Shown here piece by piece: positions 15,347 to 24,249 of a stretch of 43,388 nt of DNA. The position numbers and the translations under genes were made by a program. Within the stretch, counting starts at the first letter, position 1. Each line of letters opens with the position of its first letter. The DNA lies in contig UQMO01000014.1 of NCBI GenBank assembly GCA_900542125.1, forward strand, positions 1 to 43,388. The letters run 5' to 3'. Source of the stretch: an uncultured Collinsella sp. Its GTDB lineage: Bacteria; Actinomycetota; Coriobacteriia; Coriobacteriales; Coriobacteriaceae. Under the pieces are notes generated by a model, which was given only the letters and a program-made list of their open reading frames with translations, searched no databases and had not been told where the DNA came from.

Positions 15347-15919
15347 CTACGGAATGTGCACCAGGTCCCTAAAGTAGACGTTGCCCGTCTGCTCTTCGAA
15401 CATCCAGATGTTGAGGTAGATGTCGTTGAGGTCGTTGTTCACGTCAAAGTCCGGATCGTCGAAGGTGCCTACAAAGGTGAGCATCGCGGTCGTTTCTTCG
15501 CCTGCGGCGACAGGCTGGCGCATGCGCACGTCGCGGACGACACCGTTGACGTAGGCATAAGCATCAACATCGCCAAACATCATGTCGGCATCGGCGTTGT
15601 TTGTCACCGCAAAGACCAACACGGCGTCGCCGTAGCCATCCGTGTCCTTGCCCACGCAGGCAACATGGACGTTCTCGTCTGCCTCAAGGTCAATGGGGAA
15701 CTGTTCTTGAGGGTCGGGACCTAGGCCCTGGGGGTCGACTCTATCTTCGTCGATTTTGTCGAAACGCTCCGAAGGCGTCGTTTTCTCGATGGCTTTGGTG
15801 CTGCCGAGATCCGGCTTGCATGGTCCGGTTTTACCATCGACGTTGCTGCAGCCCGCCAGGGCGAACGAGCAGGCAGTGATGACGAGTGCGGTCGCGTTGA
15901 GGGTGCCTAGGCGTTCCAT
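15347..15919 (-). CDS. Predicted lipoprotein of unknown function
   Basis: A 190-residue protein; ATG 15919 has AAGGAG five bases upstream on the minus strand. A hydrophobic signal segment ends in lipobox LAGC with Cys24, so it should be lipid-anchored on the outer face of the membrane. Residues 25-80 are a polar, charged linker. The rest looks like a single beta-sandwich: VHVACVGKDTDGYGDAVLVF, AYAYVNGVVRD, EETTAMLTFVG and YLNIWMFEE. This resembles the small extracellular Ig-like lipoprotein domains of Gram-positives (DUF4352/DUF5067-like), but I cannot name a family firmly. It is alone, between the leuS terminator and the rimP promoter region, opposite in direction to its neighbours. The 263 nt from 15920 to the rimP promoter hold no gene I can support, only a TTGACC box on the minus strand at 15957-15962. 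Confidence 0.8.
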   Translation of the reverse strand: MERLGTLNATALVITACSFALAGCSNVDGKTGPCKPDLGSTKAIEKTTPSERFDKIDEDRVDPQGLGPDPQEQFPIDLEADENVHVACVGKDTDGYGDAVLVFAVTNNADADMMFGDVDAYAYVNGVVRDVRMRQPVAAGEETTAMLTFVGTFDDPDFDVNNDLNDIYLNIWMFEEQTGNVYFRDLVHIP

Positions 15920-16182
15920 GGTGTCTCCTTGCCGTAGAGGATCCGGAAGGTTGTGCGGTCAATGCGTGCGGTGGGCTTTTTTGCTACGGAATGCCTTTCA
16001 GCTCCAGTCTGGCCGATGTGCGACCAAGGATGGAATGCCCATAGGGCCCGATTTGGCCGGTGCGCTGGGACGCATGGCCCGTTTTGGGGCTTTTGGGTGG
16101 GCGCCGCACAGGAGTCCTCGCCTAATTGTCCTATTTTTGTGGAGAAGCTGTGGGCGCGCTGACCTGCGAATTTCTTTGACGC

Positions 16183-16211
16183 TTGCACGTTTTCGCAGGT
16201 ATTGGTATAGT
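16183..16211 (+). promoter_or_regulatory. Promoter of the rimP-nusA-infB operon
   Basis: TTGCAC (16183-16188) and TATAGT (16206-16211) are spaced exactly 17 nt, a good housekeeping-sigma promoter. The predicted start is near 16218, 72 nt before rimP. Confidence 0.75.
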
Positions 16212-16236
16212 TTGCTTGCAAATGAAGTTGTAATTG

Positions 16237-16269
16237 AAAGAAGTGGGGTTTCGGCCCCGCTTCTTTTTT
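16237..16269 (+). terminator. Terminator-like hairpin in the rimP leader (attenuator candidate)
   Basis: AAAGAAGTGGGG (16237-16248) pairs with CCCCGCTTCTTT (16255-16266) over 12 pairs with one G-U and loop TTTCGG, running into six Ts (16264-16269). It lies between the promoter and the first gene, so the operon must be expressed by read-through. In B. subtilis the equivalent operon is attenuated by its product NusA, which offers a parallel. Confidence 0.8.
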
Positions 16270-16289
16270 GTATGGATGGAGGTGCCGCA

Positions 16290-16784
16290 ATGGTCAAGAC
16301 CAAGACCGAGCAGGCGATCATCGACGCGCTCGAGGCCGTCGCTCCCCAGCACGATGTCGATATTGTCGACGTTGAGCTCGTGGGCGCCACCAAGGCCCCC
16401 TGCGTGCGTGTGCGTATCGAGGGTGCCGAGGGTCAGAGCCTGTCGCTCAACGACGTCACGGCCAATACCAAGTGGGTCGGCGACGTGATCGAGGAGCTCG
16501 ACCCCATTTCTTCGAGCTACACGCTCGAGGTGTCGACACCGGGTATGGCGCGCCCGCTGCGCCGCCCGCGCGACTTTGCCCGCTTTGTGGGTGAGGACTG
16601 CGAGCTCACCTCCACCGCCACCGAGGGCCGTCGCAAGTACTCCGGCAAGATTGTCGCCGCGACCGAGACGAACGTGACCCTCGAGCTCGAGGACGGCGAG
16701 TCCGTCACCCTCGATTTCTCTGATGTTAAAAAGTGCAAGTTGAAGCCCACCTATGACTTCAAGCCCGCGAAGGAAGGAAACTAA
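16290..16784 (+). CDS. rimP: Ribosome maturation factor RimP
   Basis: A 164-residue 30S assembly factor. ATG 16290 is set by GGAGG at 16278-16282; the frame is open further upstream, but that part overlaps the promoter and hairpin. The N-terminal domain shows DIVDVELVGATKAPCVRVRIEG, and the family motif SYTLEVSTPGMARPLRRPRDF lies near residues 75-95. An SH3-like C-terminal domain follows (GKIVAATETNVTLELEDG). It is the first gene of the nusA-infB operon and ends two bases before the nusA ATG, the usual arrangement in bacteria. Confidence 0.94.
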   Translation: MVKTKTEQAIIDALEAVAPQHDVDIVDVELVGATKAPCVRVRIEGAEGQSLSLNDVTANTKWVGDVIEELDPISSSYTLEVSTPGMARPLRRPRDFARFVGEDCELTSTATEGRRKYSGKIVAATETNVTLELEDGESVTLDFSDVKKCKLKPTYDFKPAKEGN

Positions 16785-16785
16785 C

Positions 16786-18033
16786 ATGGCAGCATCCGAC
16801 ATGATGTCCGCCCTGATGGAGCTTTGCCAGGAGAGGCACATCGACCAGCTCTACCTGATCGACCGCCTGGAGCAGTCGCTCGCCAAGAGCTATGCCGAGA
16901 TCCTGCATCTTGAGTGGGGCGCCAAGGTGACCATCGACCGCACCACCGGCAAGATCTACGTCTACCGTCTGGAGCCGATCGACGATTCCATGGACGAGGA
17001 GGGCAACTTCACCGAGTTCGAGGAGATCGACGTCACCCCCAAGAACACGAGCCGCATCGCCGCCCAGCACGCCAAGGCCGAGATCAACGCCATCGTGCGC
17101 AACTCCGCCCGCGAGCAGATCTACGAGGAGTTCTCCGGCCGTATCGGTGACCTCATCAGCGGTACCGTGCTGCAGTCCACGCCCGACTTCACGATCGTCA
17201 AGATCCGCGATGGCGTCGAGGCCGAGCTGCCGCATTTTGACCAGCGTCGTTACGAGAACGAGCGCAACGAGCGTCCGATGGGCGAGCGCTATCTGCACAA
17301 CCAGCACATCAAGGCCGTGATCATCGACGTCCGCGACCCCAACTCCAACCTGCAGCCGGTTCGCGGCGAGCACAGCCGTCCGCCGATCGTCATCTCCCGC
17401 ACCCATCCCGAGCTCATGCGTCGTCTGTTTGAGCAGGAGGTGCCCGAGATCTATGAGGGCACCGTCCAGATCAAGTCGATCGCCCGCGAGCCCGGCCAGC
17501 GCTCCAAGGTCGCCGTCCACTCGCTCGACGATCGCCTGGATCCCGTGGGCGCCTGCGTCGGTCCCAAGGGCAGCCGTGTTCGTGCCGTCGTGGGCGAGCT
17601 CCGTGGCGAGCGCGTCGACGTCATCCTGTGGGATGCCGATCCGGCCGTCTACGTCGCCAACGCCCTGTCGCCCGCCAAGGTCACCCGCGTTCTCATCGAC
17701 GAGGAGAAGGCCTACGCCGGCGTTATCGTGCCCGACGACCAGCTGTCCCTCGCCATCGGCAAGGAGGGTCAGAACGCCCGCCTCGCCGCGCGCCTGACCG
17801 GCTGGCACATCGACATTAAGTCCGAGACCCTTGCCGCCGACATCCTCAAGAACGTTCCCGTTCACGAGGAGCCCGCCGCCGACCTGATCGGTGACGAGGA
17901 GGACGAGGACGTCCGTCGCTGCGAGTTCGTGTCCGAGGAAGGCATCCAGTGCCGCAACCAGGCTCGTCCCGGCTCCCGTTTCTGCGGTGTCCACGACACC
18001 GACGCCTTCGATGATGCGGAGGATCTGATCTAG
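16786..18033 (+). CDS. nusA: Transcription factor NusA with zinc-finger-like tail
   Basis: A 415-residue elongation/termination factor. ATG 16786 is preferred over an in-frame start inside rimP because AAGGAAGG lies upstream. The N-terminal RNA polymerase-binding domain spans about 1-120, an S1 domain about 125-195 (IGDLISGTVLQ), and two KH domains about 200-345 (DPVGACVGPKGSRVRAV and LAIGKEGQNARLAARL). Unusually, the C-terminus carries C379-X9-C389-X10-C400-X2-H403 after an acidic linker, a potential zinc site not part of canonical NusA. The usual ylxR gene between nusA and infB is absent; 91 nt separate the two. Confidence 0.95.
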   Translation: MAASDMMSALMELCQERHIDQLYLIDRLEQSLAKSYAEILHLEWGAKVTIDRTTGKIYVYRLEPIDDSMDEEGNFTEFEEIDVTPKNTSRIAAQHAKAEINAIVRNSAREQIYEEFSGRIGDLISGTVLQSTPDFTIVKIRDGVEAELPHFDQRRYENERNERPMGERYLHNQHIKAVIIDVRDPNSNLQPVRGEHSRPPIVISRTHPELMRRLFEQEVPEIYEGTVQIKSIAREPGQRSKVAVHSLDDRLDPVGACVGPKGSRVRAVVGELRGERVDVILWDADPAVYVANALSPAKVTRVLIDEEKAYAGVIVPDDQLSLAIGKEGQNARLAARLTGWHIDIKSETLAADILKNVPVHEEPAADLIGDEEDEDVRRCEFVSEEGIQCRNQARPGSRFCGVHDTDAFDDAEDLI

Positions 18034-18088
18034 CGCGCGGTCGCGCTGGGCAGGTTCCAGCGCATCCCCCACGCTCGTTCAGTCTCTA

Positions 18089-18103
18089 GGCACCCAAGGT
18101 GCC
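18089..18103 (+). promoter_or_regulatory. Small hairpin before infB
   Basis: GGCACC (18089-18094) and GGTGCC (18098-18103) form a 6-bp perfect stem with a 3-nt loop, ten bases before the infB ribosome binding site AGGTGA. It may tune infB translation or be a processing site; nothing more can be said. Confidence 0.3.
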
Positions 18104-18124
18104 AGAAAGGGTAGGTGAAGTCAT

Positions 18125-20839
18125 ATGGCAAAAGTCCGTGTGTCCACCCTGGCCAAAGAGTTCGGCATGACCTCCAAGGAACTGATGGGTCATCTCGCCG
18201 AAATGAAGATTCCCGCTAAGTCCGCTTCCTCCGCTCTGGAGGACGCTTACGTCGCCATGGTCCGCAAGCAGCTTGCCTCGGTGATCGAGGCCCGCGCCCA
18301 GGAAGTCGAGGCCGCCAAGCTGGCCGAGGAACAGGCCGCTGCCGCCGAGGAGGCAGCACGCGCTGCCGAGGCAGAGCGCGAGCGCATCGCCGCCGAGAAG
18401 GCACGCGAGGAGGAGCGCCGCCAGTTCGCCGCGGCCCAGGCTGCCGAGGAGGCCGCCCGCGCCGAGGCCGAGGCTAAGAAGAAGGCCGAGCAGGAGCGCC
18501 TTGCCCGCGAGAAGGAGGAGGCTGCCCGCGAGGCCCAGCGCCGCGCCGTCCCCGCTTCCGACTCCGGTTCGCGTTTCCGTTCGCTGCTCGACCAGATCGC
18601 CGCACAGGAGACCGTGCTCAAGGAGAAGAAGGACGCCGAGGAGAAGGCCAAGGCCGAGCGCGCTGCCGAGCGCGGCAACCGTCGTGGCGGCAACAACGAC
18701 CGTCGCGGTGGCCGTCGTAACGATCGCAATGCCTCCGACAACAACTCCGAGCGTAACGCCTCCGAGAACCGCCCCCACAGCCATCGCACCAACGCCAGCA
18801 ACAACGTCGCTGCCGGCATGGACTTCCCCAACCCCGACAAGCAGGGCAAGGGCAAGAAGCGCAAGGGTGGTCACAACAACGAAGAGGACCACTACAGCCG
18901 CATGGCTCGCGAGGCCGAGGAGTACAGCCGCGAGAAGGTGCTCGAGGAGGCTCGTGCCGCCGTCGAGGAGGCCTCTCGCGAGTCCACCGGTCGCCGCAAA
19001 AAGCGCAAGGAGAAGCGCGAGCGCGAGGCCGCAAAGGCTCAGGAAGAGCGCAAGATTGAGGAGGCGCTGGCACAGGGCGTGAACCCCGAGGACCTCGACG
19101 CCATCAAGGTCTCCCAGGGCGTTACCGTCCAGGAGCTCGCCGAGGCGCTCGACGTTCCGGCCAACGACATCATCAAACGCCTGTTCCTGCTGGGCACGCC
19201 GCTTACCATGACGCAGTCCATGTCCGACGACCTCGTCGAGCTCGTTGCCGACGACCTGGGCCGCCAGATCAAGATCATCACCCCCGAGGAGGAGAACACC
19301 TTCTCGTTCTACGACGATCCCGCCGACCTTAAGCCGCGCGCCCCGGTCGTCACCGTCATGGGCCACGTCGACCACGGCAAAACGAGCCTCCTCGACGCCA
19401 TCCGTCACACCGGCGTCGCTGCCGGCGAGGCGGGCGGCATTACCCAGGCCATCGGCGCTTCGCAGGTCATGATCAACGACCGTAAGATCACCTTCATCGA
19501 TACCCCCGGTCACGCTACCTTTACGGCCATGCGTGCCCGCGGCGCCAAGGTGACCGATATCGTCATCCTGATCGTGGCTGCCGACGACGGTGTCATGCCC
19601 CAGACCATCGAGTCGATCAACCACGCCAAGGCCGCCGGCGTTCCCATCGTCGTCGCCGTCAACAAGATCGATAAGCCGGGCGCCAACCCCGACCGCGTGC
19701 GCCAGGAACTCACCGAGTACGGCATCATCCCCGAGGAGTGGGGCGGACAGAACATGTTCGTCAACATCTCGGCCAAGCAGAAGATCGGTATCGACGACCT
19801 GCTCGAGACCGTGCTGCTCCAGGCCGACGTGCTCGAGCTCAAGGCCAACCCCGATACGTTCGCTTCGGGCAACGTCCTCGAGGCTAAGCTCGATAAGGGC
19901 CGCGGCTCGGTTGCCACCGTGCTCGTGACCCGCGGTACCCTGCGCGTGGGCGACACGCTGGTCGCCGGCCTCACCTATGGCCGCGTCCGCGCCATGCTCG
20001 ACCCCAAGGGCAACGCCGTCACCGAGGCCGGTCCTTCCGACGCCGTCGAGATCCTGGGCCTGCAGTCCGTCCCCAACGCCGGCGATGAGTTCCGCGTGTT
20101 CGAGGACGAGCGCGAGGCACGTGCGCTGGCCGACGAGCGTTCGCTCAAGGCCCGTATCGAGGAGCAGAGCCGAGTGAAGCACGTGACGCTCGAGAACCTC
20201 TTCGAGACCATCGCCGACGCCGAGGTCAAGGAGCTCAACCTGATCATCAAGGCCGACGTCCAGGGTTCCATCGAGGCCCTTCAGGACTCCCTCGACAAGA
20301 TGGACCAGTCCGAGGTGCGCATCAACACGATCCACTCCGCCGTTGGCGCCATTAACGAGACCGACGTCGTCTTGGCCGACGCCTCCAACGCCATCATCAT
20401 CGGCTTTGGCGTTCGTCCCGACGGCAAGGCCCGCTCCGCCGCCGAGCGCGAGGGCGTCGAGATCCGTTGCTACGACGTCATCTACAAGTGCCTCGAGGAC
20501 CTCGACGCTGCCCGCATCGGTATGCTCAAGCCCACCGAGGTTGAGGTCTCCACGGGTACTGCGACCGTTCTGGACACCTTCAAGGTGCCCAAGGTTGGTA
20601 TCGCCGCCGGTGTCCGCGTCGAAGAGGGCGAGATCGCCGCGACCGATTCTGTGCGCCTGGTGCGCGACGGCATCGTGGTCTTCAACGGTAAAATCGCCTC
20701 GATGCGCCACTACAAGGACGAGGCCAAGAGCCTCAAGAGCGGCTCCGAGGGCGGTATTGGCCTGGAGAACTTCCAGGACATCAAGCCTGGCGACACCATC
20801 GAGGGCTACCGTATCGACCAGGTTGCCCGTACCGAGTAG
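18125..20839 (+). CDS. infB: Translation initiation factor IF-2
   Basis: A 904-residue GTPase that places initiator tRNA on the 30S subunit. The N-terminal IF2N module (VRVSTLAKEFGMTSKELM) is followed by a long charged Ala/Glu/Arg-rich coiled region to about residue 310, with an Asn/Arg-rich stretch near 180-225. A second IF2N-like module lies at about 325-375 (VQELAEALDVPANDIIKRL). The G domain has GHVDHGKT (413-420), DTPGHATF and NKIDKP. Domains II to IV follow with VLEAKLDKGRGSVATVLV and a C-terminal GTATVLDTFKVPKVG segment. All G motifs are intact. It follows nusA on the same strand and is 11 nt from rbfA. Confidence 0.97.
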   Translation: MAKVRVSTLAKEFGMTSKELMGHLAEMKIPAKSASSALEDAYVAMVRKQLASVIEARAQEVEAAKLAEEQAAAAEEAARAAEAERERIAAEKAREEERRQFAAAQAAEEAARAEAEAKKKAEQERLAREKEEAAREAQRRAVPASDSGSRFRSLLDQIAAQETVLKEKKDAEEKAKAERAAERGNRRGGNNDRRGGRRNDRNASDNNSERNASENRPHSHRTNASNNVAAGMDFPNPDKQGKGKKRKGGHNNEEDHYSRMAREAEEYSREKVLEEARAAVEEASRESTGRRKKRKEKREREAAKAQEERKIEEALAQGVNPEDLDAIKVSQGVTVQELAEALDVPANDIIKRLFLLGTPLTMTQSMSDDLVELVADDLGRQIKIITPEEENTFSFYDDPADLKPRAPVVTVMGHVDHGKTSLLDAIRHTGVAAGEAGGITQAIGASQVMINDRKITFIDTPGHATFTAMRARGAKVTDIVILIVAADDGVMPQTIESINHAKAAGVPIVVAVNKIDKPGANPDRVRQELTEYGIIPEEWGGQNMFVNISAKQKIGIDDLLETVLLQADVLELKANPDTFASGNVLEAKLDKGRGSVATVLVTRGTLRVGDTLVAGLTYGRVRAMLDPKGNAVTEAGPSDAVEILGLQSVPNAGDEFRVFEDEREARALADERSLKARIEEQSRVKHVTLENLFETIADAEVKELNLIIKADVQGSIEALQDSLDKMDQSEVRINTIHSAVGAINETDVVLADASNAIIIGFGVRPDGKARSAAEREGVEIRCYDVIYKCLEDLDAARIGMLKPTEVEVSTGTATVLDTFKVPKVGIAAGVRVEEGEIAATDSVRLVRDGIVVFNGKIASMRHYKDEAKSLKSGSEGGIGLENFQDIKPGDTIEGYRIDQVARTE

Positions 20840-20850
20840 GGGGTAGCGCT

Positions 20851-21261
20851 ATGAAGCAAACGCAGGCAACCCGCCGTCTGGGCGAGCAGCTTCGCGAGAA
20901 GCTCGGTTATATCCTGCTCTTTGAGGTTTCCGATCCGCGTCTCGACCTGGTCACCCTGACCGCGGTCGAGGTCGCGGTGGACCGTTCGTTCGCGCGCGTG
21001 TACGTGTCGTGCGACGCGAGCCGCTACGACGAGGTCATGGAGGCGCTCGCCAGTGCCAAGGGCCGCATCCGTAGCCTGTTGGCCCGCTCGCTCGATTGGC
21101 GCGTCACGCCCGAGCTCGATTTTCGCATCGATCGCTCGACCGATGAGGCCGAGCGCATCACGCGCGCGCTGGAAAACGTTCCCGCCACGCTTGCGATCGA
21201 AAAGGACGAGGACGGCTATCCAATTGCGGATGCCGCCCAGGAGGCAGCTTTAGATGAGTAA
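20851..21261 (+). CDS. rbfA: Ribosome-binding factor A
   Basis: A 136-residue KH-like 30S maturation factor. It begins eleven bases after infB, with GGGGG upstream of ATG 20851. Family features are the N-terminal helix RRLGEQLREKLGYILLFEVSDPRL split by the DPRL turn, VAVDRSFARVYVS, and the strand-helix DFRIDRSTDEAERI. The C-terminal ten residues are acidic. Its last eight bases overlap the start of the DHH phosphoesterase gene, indicating translational coupling. Confidence 0.95.
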   Translation: MKQTQATRRLGEQLREKLGYILLFEVSDPRLDLVTLTAVEVAVDRSFARVYVSCDASRYDEVMEALASAKGRIRSLLARSLDWRVTPELDFRIDRSTDEAERITRALENVPATLAIEKDEDGYPIADAAQEAALDE

Positions 21262-22297
21262 TTCCGCCGACCTCGCATCGTGCGAGTCTGCAGATATTCA
21301 GCGACGCATCCTCGAGCTCATCGAGGGTGCGTCCTCCATTGCGATTTCGGGACATACGTCTCCCGATGGTGACGCCCTGGGCTCCGTGCTGGGTCTGGGC
21401 TTATCGCTTATGAAGTTTTTCCCCAACAAAGACATTGCCCTGCTGCTGGCAGACGATGACCCGGTTCCGCGCATTTACCGCTTTATGGAGGGTGCCGACC
21501 GTCTGATGCCGGCATCTGCGTATACCGGCAATCCGGACCTGTTCATCTCGGTGGACGTGCCGGTCGTCGAGCGTCTGAACAACTCCGCCGAGGTGCTCCG
21601 CCGCTCGTTGCATGTGGTGTGCTTCGATCACCATCCGGCGCGCGAGGAATTTGCCGAGCTGAGCCTGAGGTGCGTCGACGCCGCCGCCTGCGCCATGATC
21701 ATCGACCGATTTTTGGATAATTGCGGTATTGTGGCTCGCAATGGCGTAGCGACGTGTCTGCTGTGCGGCCTGGTGACCGATACCGGTCGTTTTCAGTATC
21801 AAAACGCCGATGCTGCTGCGTTCCATGCCGCCTCGCGCCTGGTCGCGCACGGTGCCGATCCGGCGCGCGTTGCGCTCGAGGTCTACCAGAGCATGCGCGT
21901 TGAGTTCTTGCATCTCAAGTCCATCGTTATGGGCCGCATCAAGACAGTGGCGCACGGTCGCGTGGCATATAGTTATGCGTTCCAGAGCGACCTCGAGGCC
22001 TGCGGCGTCACTTCGGACGAGTGCGACGGCCTGGTCGATGTGGTGCGTTCGGTGATGGGCGTGGAGGTCTGTCTGTTCCTGAAGGGCATTGAGGGCGATA
22101 CCAAGGTGCGCGGCAACCTGCGCTCCAAAGGTGACCTCGATGTGTCCGAGATCGCTGCCAACTTTGGCGGTGGCGGGCATCATGCCGCCGCCGGCTTTTC
22201 CAACAACGGAACGATTCGCGAGACGCTCGCCGTGGCACTTCCCATGCTGGCCGAGCTGGTAGGGGAGGATCCCGCTTCGGTGACCGTCGAGCTCTAA
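21254..22297 (+). CDS. nrnA: DHH-family oligoribonuclease/pAp phosphatase NrnA
   Basis: A 347-residue DHH/DHHA1 phosphoesterase. The DHH domain shows SGHTSPDGDALGS (motif I), FISVDVP, CFDHHPA (the DHH triad) and TDTGRFQYQN. The DHHA1 domain ends with the nucleotide-binding glycine motif FGGGGHHAAAGF near residue 310. NrnA-type enzymes degrade short RNA oligonucleotides and 3'-phosphoadenosine-5'-phosphate. The position between rbfA and truB is standard in Gram-positives. ATG 21254 overlaps rbfA by eight bases. A cyclic di-AMP phosphodiesterase function is less likely, as no extra sensory domain is present. Confidence 0.9.
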   Translation: MSNSADLASCESADIQRRILELIEGASSIAISGHTSPDGDALGSVLGLGLSLMKFFPNKDIALLLADDDPVPRIYRFMEGADRLMPASAYTGNPDLFISVDVPVVERLNNSAEVLRRSLHVVCFDHHPAREEFAELSLRCVDAAACAMIIDRFLDNCGIVARNGVATCLLCGLVTDTGRFQYQNADAAAFHAASRLVAHGADPARVALEVYQSMRVEFLHLKSIVMGRIKTVAHGRVAYSYAFQSDLEACGVTSDECDGLVDVVRSVMGVEVCLFLKGIEGDTKVRGNLRSKGDLDVSEIAANFGGGGHHAAAGFSNNGTIRETLAVALPMLAELVGEDPASVTVEL

Positions 22298-22312
22298 CAT
22301 TTTGGATGGTAC

Positions 22313-23245
22313 ATGGCTCGTCGTACGCCTTCTCAATTGAATATGCTGCTCGCCGTCGATAAGCCGGTGGGCTGTACGTCCCACGACGTGGTATCGCAGT
22401 GCCGACGCGCCCTTCATGAGCGACGCGTCGGCCATGCCGGTACGCTCGACCCCATGGCCTCGGGTGTCATGGTGGTGGGCGTGGGCCAGGCGACCCGTCT
22501 GCTGGGCATGCTAACCCTCGATACCAAAAGTTATGTCGCCGACATTTCGTTTGGCGTCGAGACCAATACCGATGACGCGGAGGGCGAGGCCGTCCGCACG
22601 GTGCCCGTTGCCCACGAGCTGCGCGATCTCGCTTACGCCCGTGAGCAGCTAGCCGCTATGCTTGGCCCGCAGATGCAGGTGCCGCCAGCGTTTTCGGCCA
22701 TCTCGGTCAATGGCGTTCGCGCCTATAAGAGTGCTCGCGAGGGCAATGCGGTTGAGTTGCCCCCGCGCCCCGTCGAGGTCTATGCCGCCGACCTGATCGC
22801 CGTGGGCGGCGAGGGCGATACGTGCGTCTGGACCGTGGCGTTTTCGGTAAGCAAAGGCACCTACATTCGCGCGCTCGCTCGCGATCTGGGTCGTGCCTGC
22901 GATAGCGCTGCGCATATTTCCGCGCTGCGCCGTACGGCCTCCGGCGTGGTTTCCATTGGCGCCTGTCATGCGGTAGAGGAGCTCTCTGCCGAGACCGCTG
23001 CCGGTTTCGCTCTGGATCCCATCGCCGCCCTAGGTGCCACGCGTGTCGATTTGCCGGGTAATCTTGCAGACGACCTGCTTTGTGGCCGCCGCATTCCCGT
23101 TGAACGCGCGCTTGCGGACTTCGATACGGCGAAGACGCCGTTCGCGCTCGTACTCGATGGGGGATTGAAGGCGCTTGCTCGTATCGAGGGCGGCCGCTTT
23201 GTGATGGAGCACGTTTTTCCGCAGGCGATCGGCGGTGTTCGATGA
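22313..23245 (+). CDS. truB: tRNA pseudouridine-55 synthase
   Basis: A 310-residue enzyme making pseudouridine 55 in the T loop of tRNAs. The N-terminus LAVDKPVGCTSHDVV is followed by GHAGTLDPMASGVMVV, holding the catalytic Asp. YVADISFGVETNTDD and the KSAREGN substrate loop come next, then the VSKGTYIRALARDLG motif. A C-terminal PUA-like part (LALDGGLKALARI-type segment) completes it. The stop overlaps the ribF start by four bases (ATGA). The start ATG 22313 lies 15 nt after nrnA with little Shine-Dalgarno character. Confidence 0.95.
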   Translation: MARRTPSQLNMLLAVDKPVGCTSHDVVSQCRRALHERRVGHAGTLDPMASGVMVVGVGQATRLLGMLTLDTKSYVADISFGVETNTDDAEGEAVRTVPVAHELRDLAYAREQLAAMLGPQMQVPPAFSAISVNGVRAYKSAREGNAVELPPRPVEVYAADLIAVGGEGDTCVWTVAFSVSKGTYIRALARDLGRACDSAAHISALRRTASGVVSIGACHAVEELSAETAAGFALDPIAALGATRVDLPGNLADDLLCGRRIPVERALADFDTAKTPFALVLDGGLKALARIEGGRFVMEHVFPQAIGGVR

Positions 23246-24249
23246 TGCTGACGCCCCACGAGCTCGCGCGTATCTTTTTCGCGGGTGAGTTGGATGAGGC
23301 CCGTATCGTTTCTGCCGATGCTTTTGATGGGTGCGAGTTCTTGGGTGCCGCGTCGATCGCTATTGGCGTGTTTGATGGCGTGCATCGTGGGCACCAAGAG
23401 CTGATCGAAGCGGTTATTCGCGATGCACATGATCACGGCAGCAAAGCGGTCGTGGTCACCTTCGATCCTGATCCGGACGTCGTGGTGAGTCCGTCGCCCG
23501 CCCAAAAATTGATGACGACGGCCGACCGCCTGCATGCCCTGGCTCAAACCGGGGTCGATGCGGTGGTGGCCGTTCCCTTTACGCCCGCCGTGGCGGCACT
23601 CGACCATGTCGGGTTTCTGGCGCTGTTGTCGCGCGTTGTCGATATTCGCTCCATTCGTGTAGGCAGCGACTTTAGGCTCGGCTGCGGCGGCGCTTCGGGC
23701 GTTGCCGAGATGCGCGCCTGGGGCACTGAGCGTGGGGTTGACGTTTACGGTCACGACCTACTTTGCGTTAACGGGCAGACCATCTGCGCCACGCGCATCC
23801 GCCATGAGCTGGGTCAGGGTCATGTGGAGCTGGCTGCCGAGCTTCTCGGCCGTCCCTATATGCTGCGCGGCGTTGTGGCGGCTGGCCGTCACGAGGGCTC
23901 CGACATGGGCTTTCCCACGGCAAACATCCAGGTGCCCGACGGTATCCAGGTGCCTGCCGATGGCGTCTATGAGGGTCTGGTGCTGGTCGACGATACCGTA
24001 TGGCCTGCTGCCGTTAACGTCGGCCTGCCGCCGACCTATGCCGATGATGCCGCCTCGGCGCATCTCGAGGCCAACTTGATCGGCTATGCGGGCGACTTGT
24101 ATGGCGCTTCCGTGTCGCTGGCGTTTACGCGCTGGCTGCGTCCGTCTCGCGTGTTCGATTCCCTGGACGAGCTTATCGCGACCGTCGAGGGTAATATCGA
24201 CGATATCCGTCATAACTTGGGTGAGCAGGGGGTGAGTATCCGTGATTAG
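23242..24249 (+). CDS. ribF: Bifunctional riboflavin kinase/FMN adenylyltransferase
   Basis: A 335-residue enzyme converting riboflavin to FMN and FAD. The N-terminal adenylyltransferase domain has GVFDGVHRGHQEL (an HxGH nucleotidyl-transfer motif) near residue 40, VVVTFDPDPD, FRLGCGGASGV and a TRIRHELGQGHVELAAELLGR junction. The C-terminal kinase domain has GRHEGSDMGFPTANI (the PTAN motif), PADGVYEG and the E-x-N-L-I-G turn with LEANLIGYAGDLYG. Two consecutive ATG codons (23242, 23245) make the start ambiguous by one residue. It is coupled by overlap to truB and dnaG. Confidence 0.95.
   Translation: MMLTPHELARIFFAGELDEARIVSADAFDGCEFLGAASIAIGVFDGVHRGHQELIEAVIRDAHDHGSKAVVVTFDPDPDVVVSPSPAQKLMTTADRLHALAQTGVDAVVAVPFTPAVAALDHVGFLALLSRVVDIRSIRVGSDFRLGCGGASGVAEMRAWGTERGVDVYGHDLLCVNGQTICATRIRHELGQGHVELAAELLGRPYMLRGVVAAGRHEGSDMGFPTANIQVPDGIQVPADGVYEGLVLVDDTVWPAAVNVGLPPTYADDAASAHLEANLIGYAGDLYGASVSLAFTRWLRPSRVFDSLDELIATVEGNIDDIRHNLGEQGVSIRD

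Noticed and set aside
15756..16289. Long in-frame N-terminal extension of rimP
   Set aside because: It runs through the lipoprotein gene, the promoter and the leader hairpin; RimP proteins start at the chosen ATG with GGAGG.
18086..20710. Very long open frame antisense to infB, and similar long antisense frames over leuS, smc, recG and nusA
   Set aside because: High-GC codon bias leaves the complementary frames open; the predicted proteins are low-complexity and match no family, while the plus-strand genes are unmistakable.
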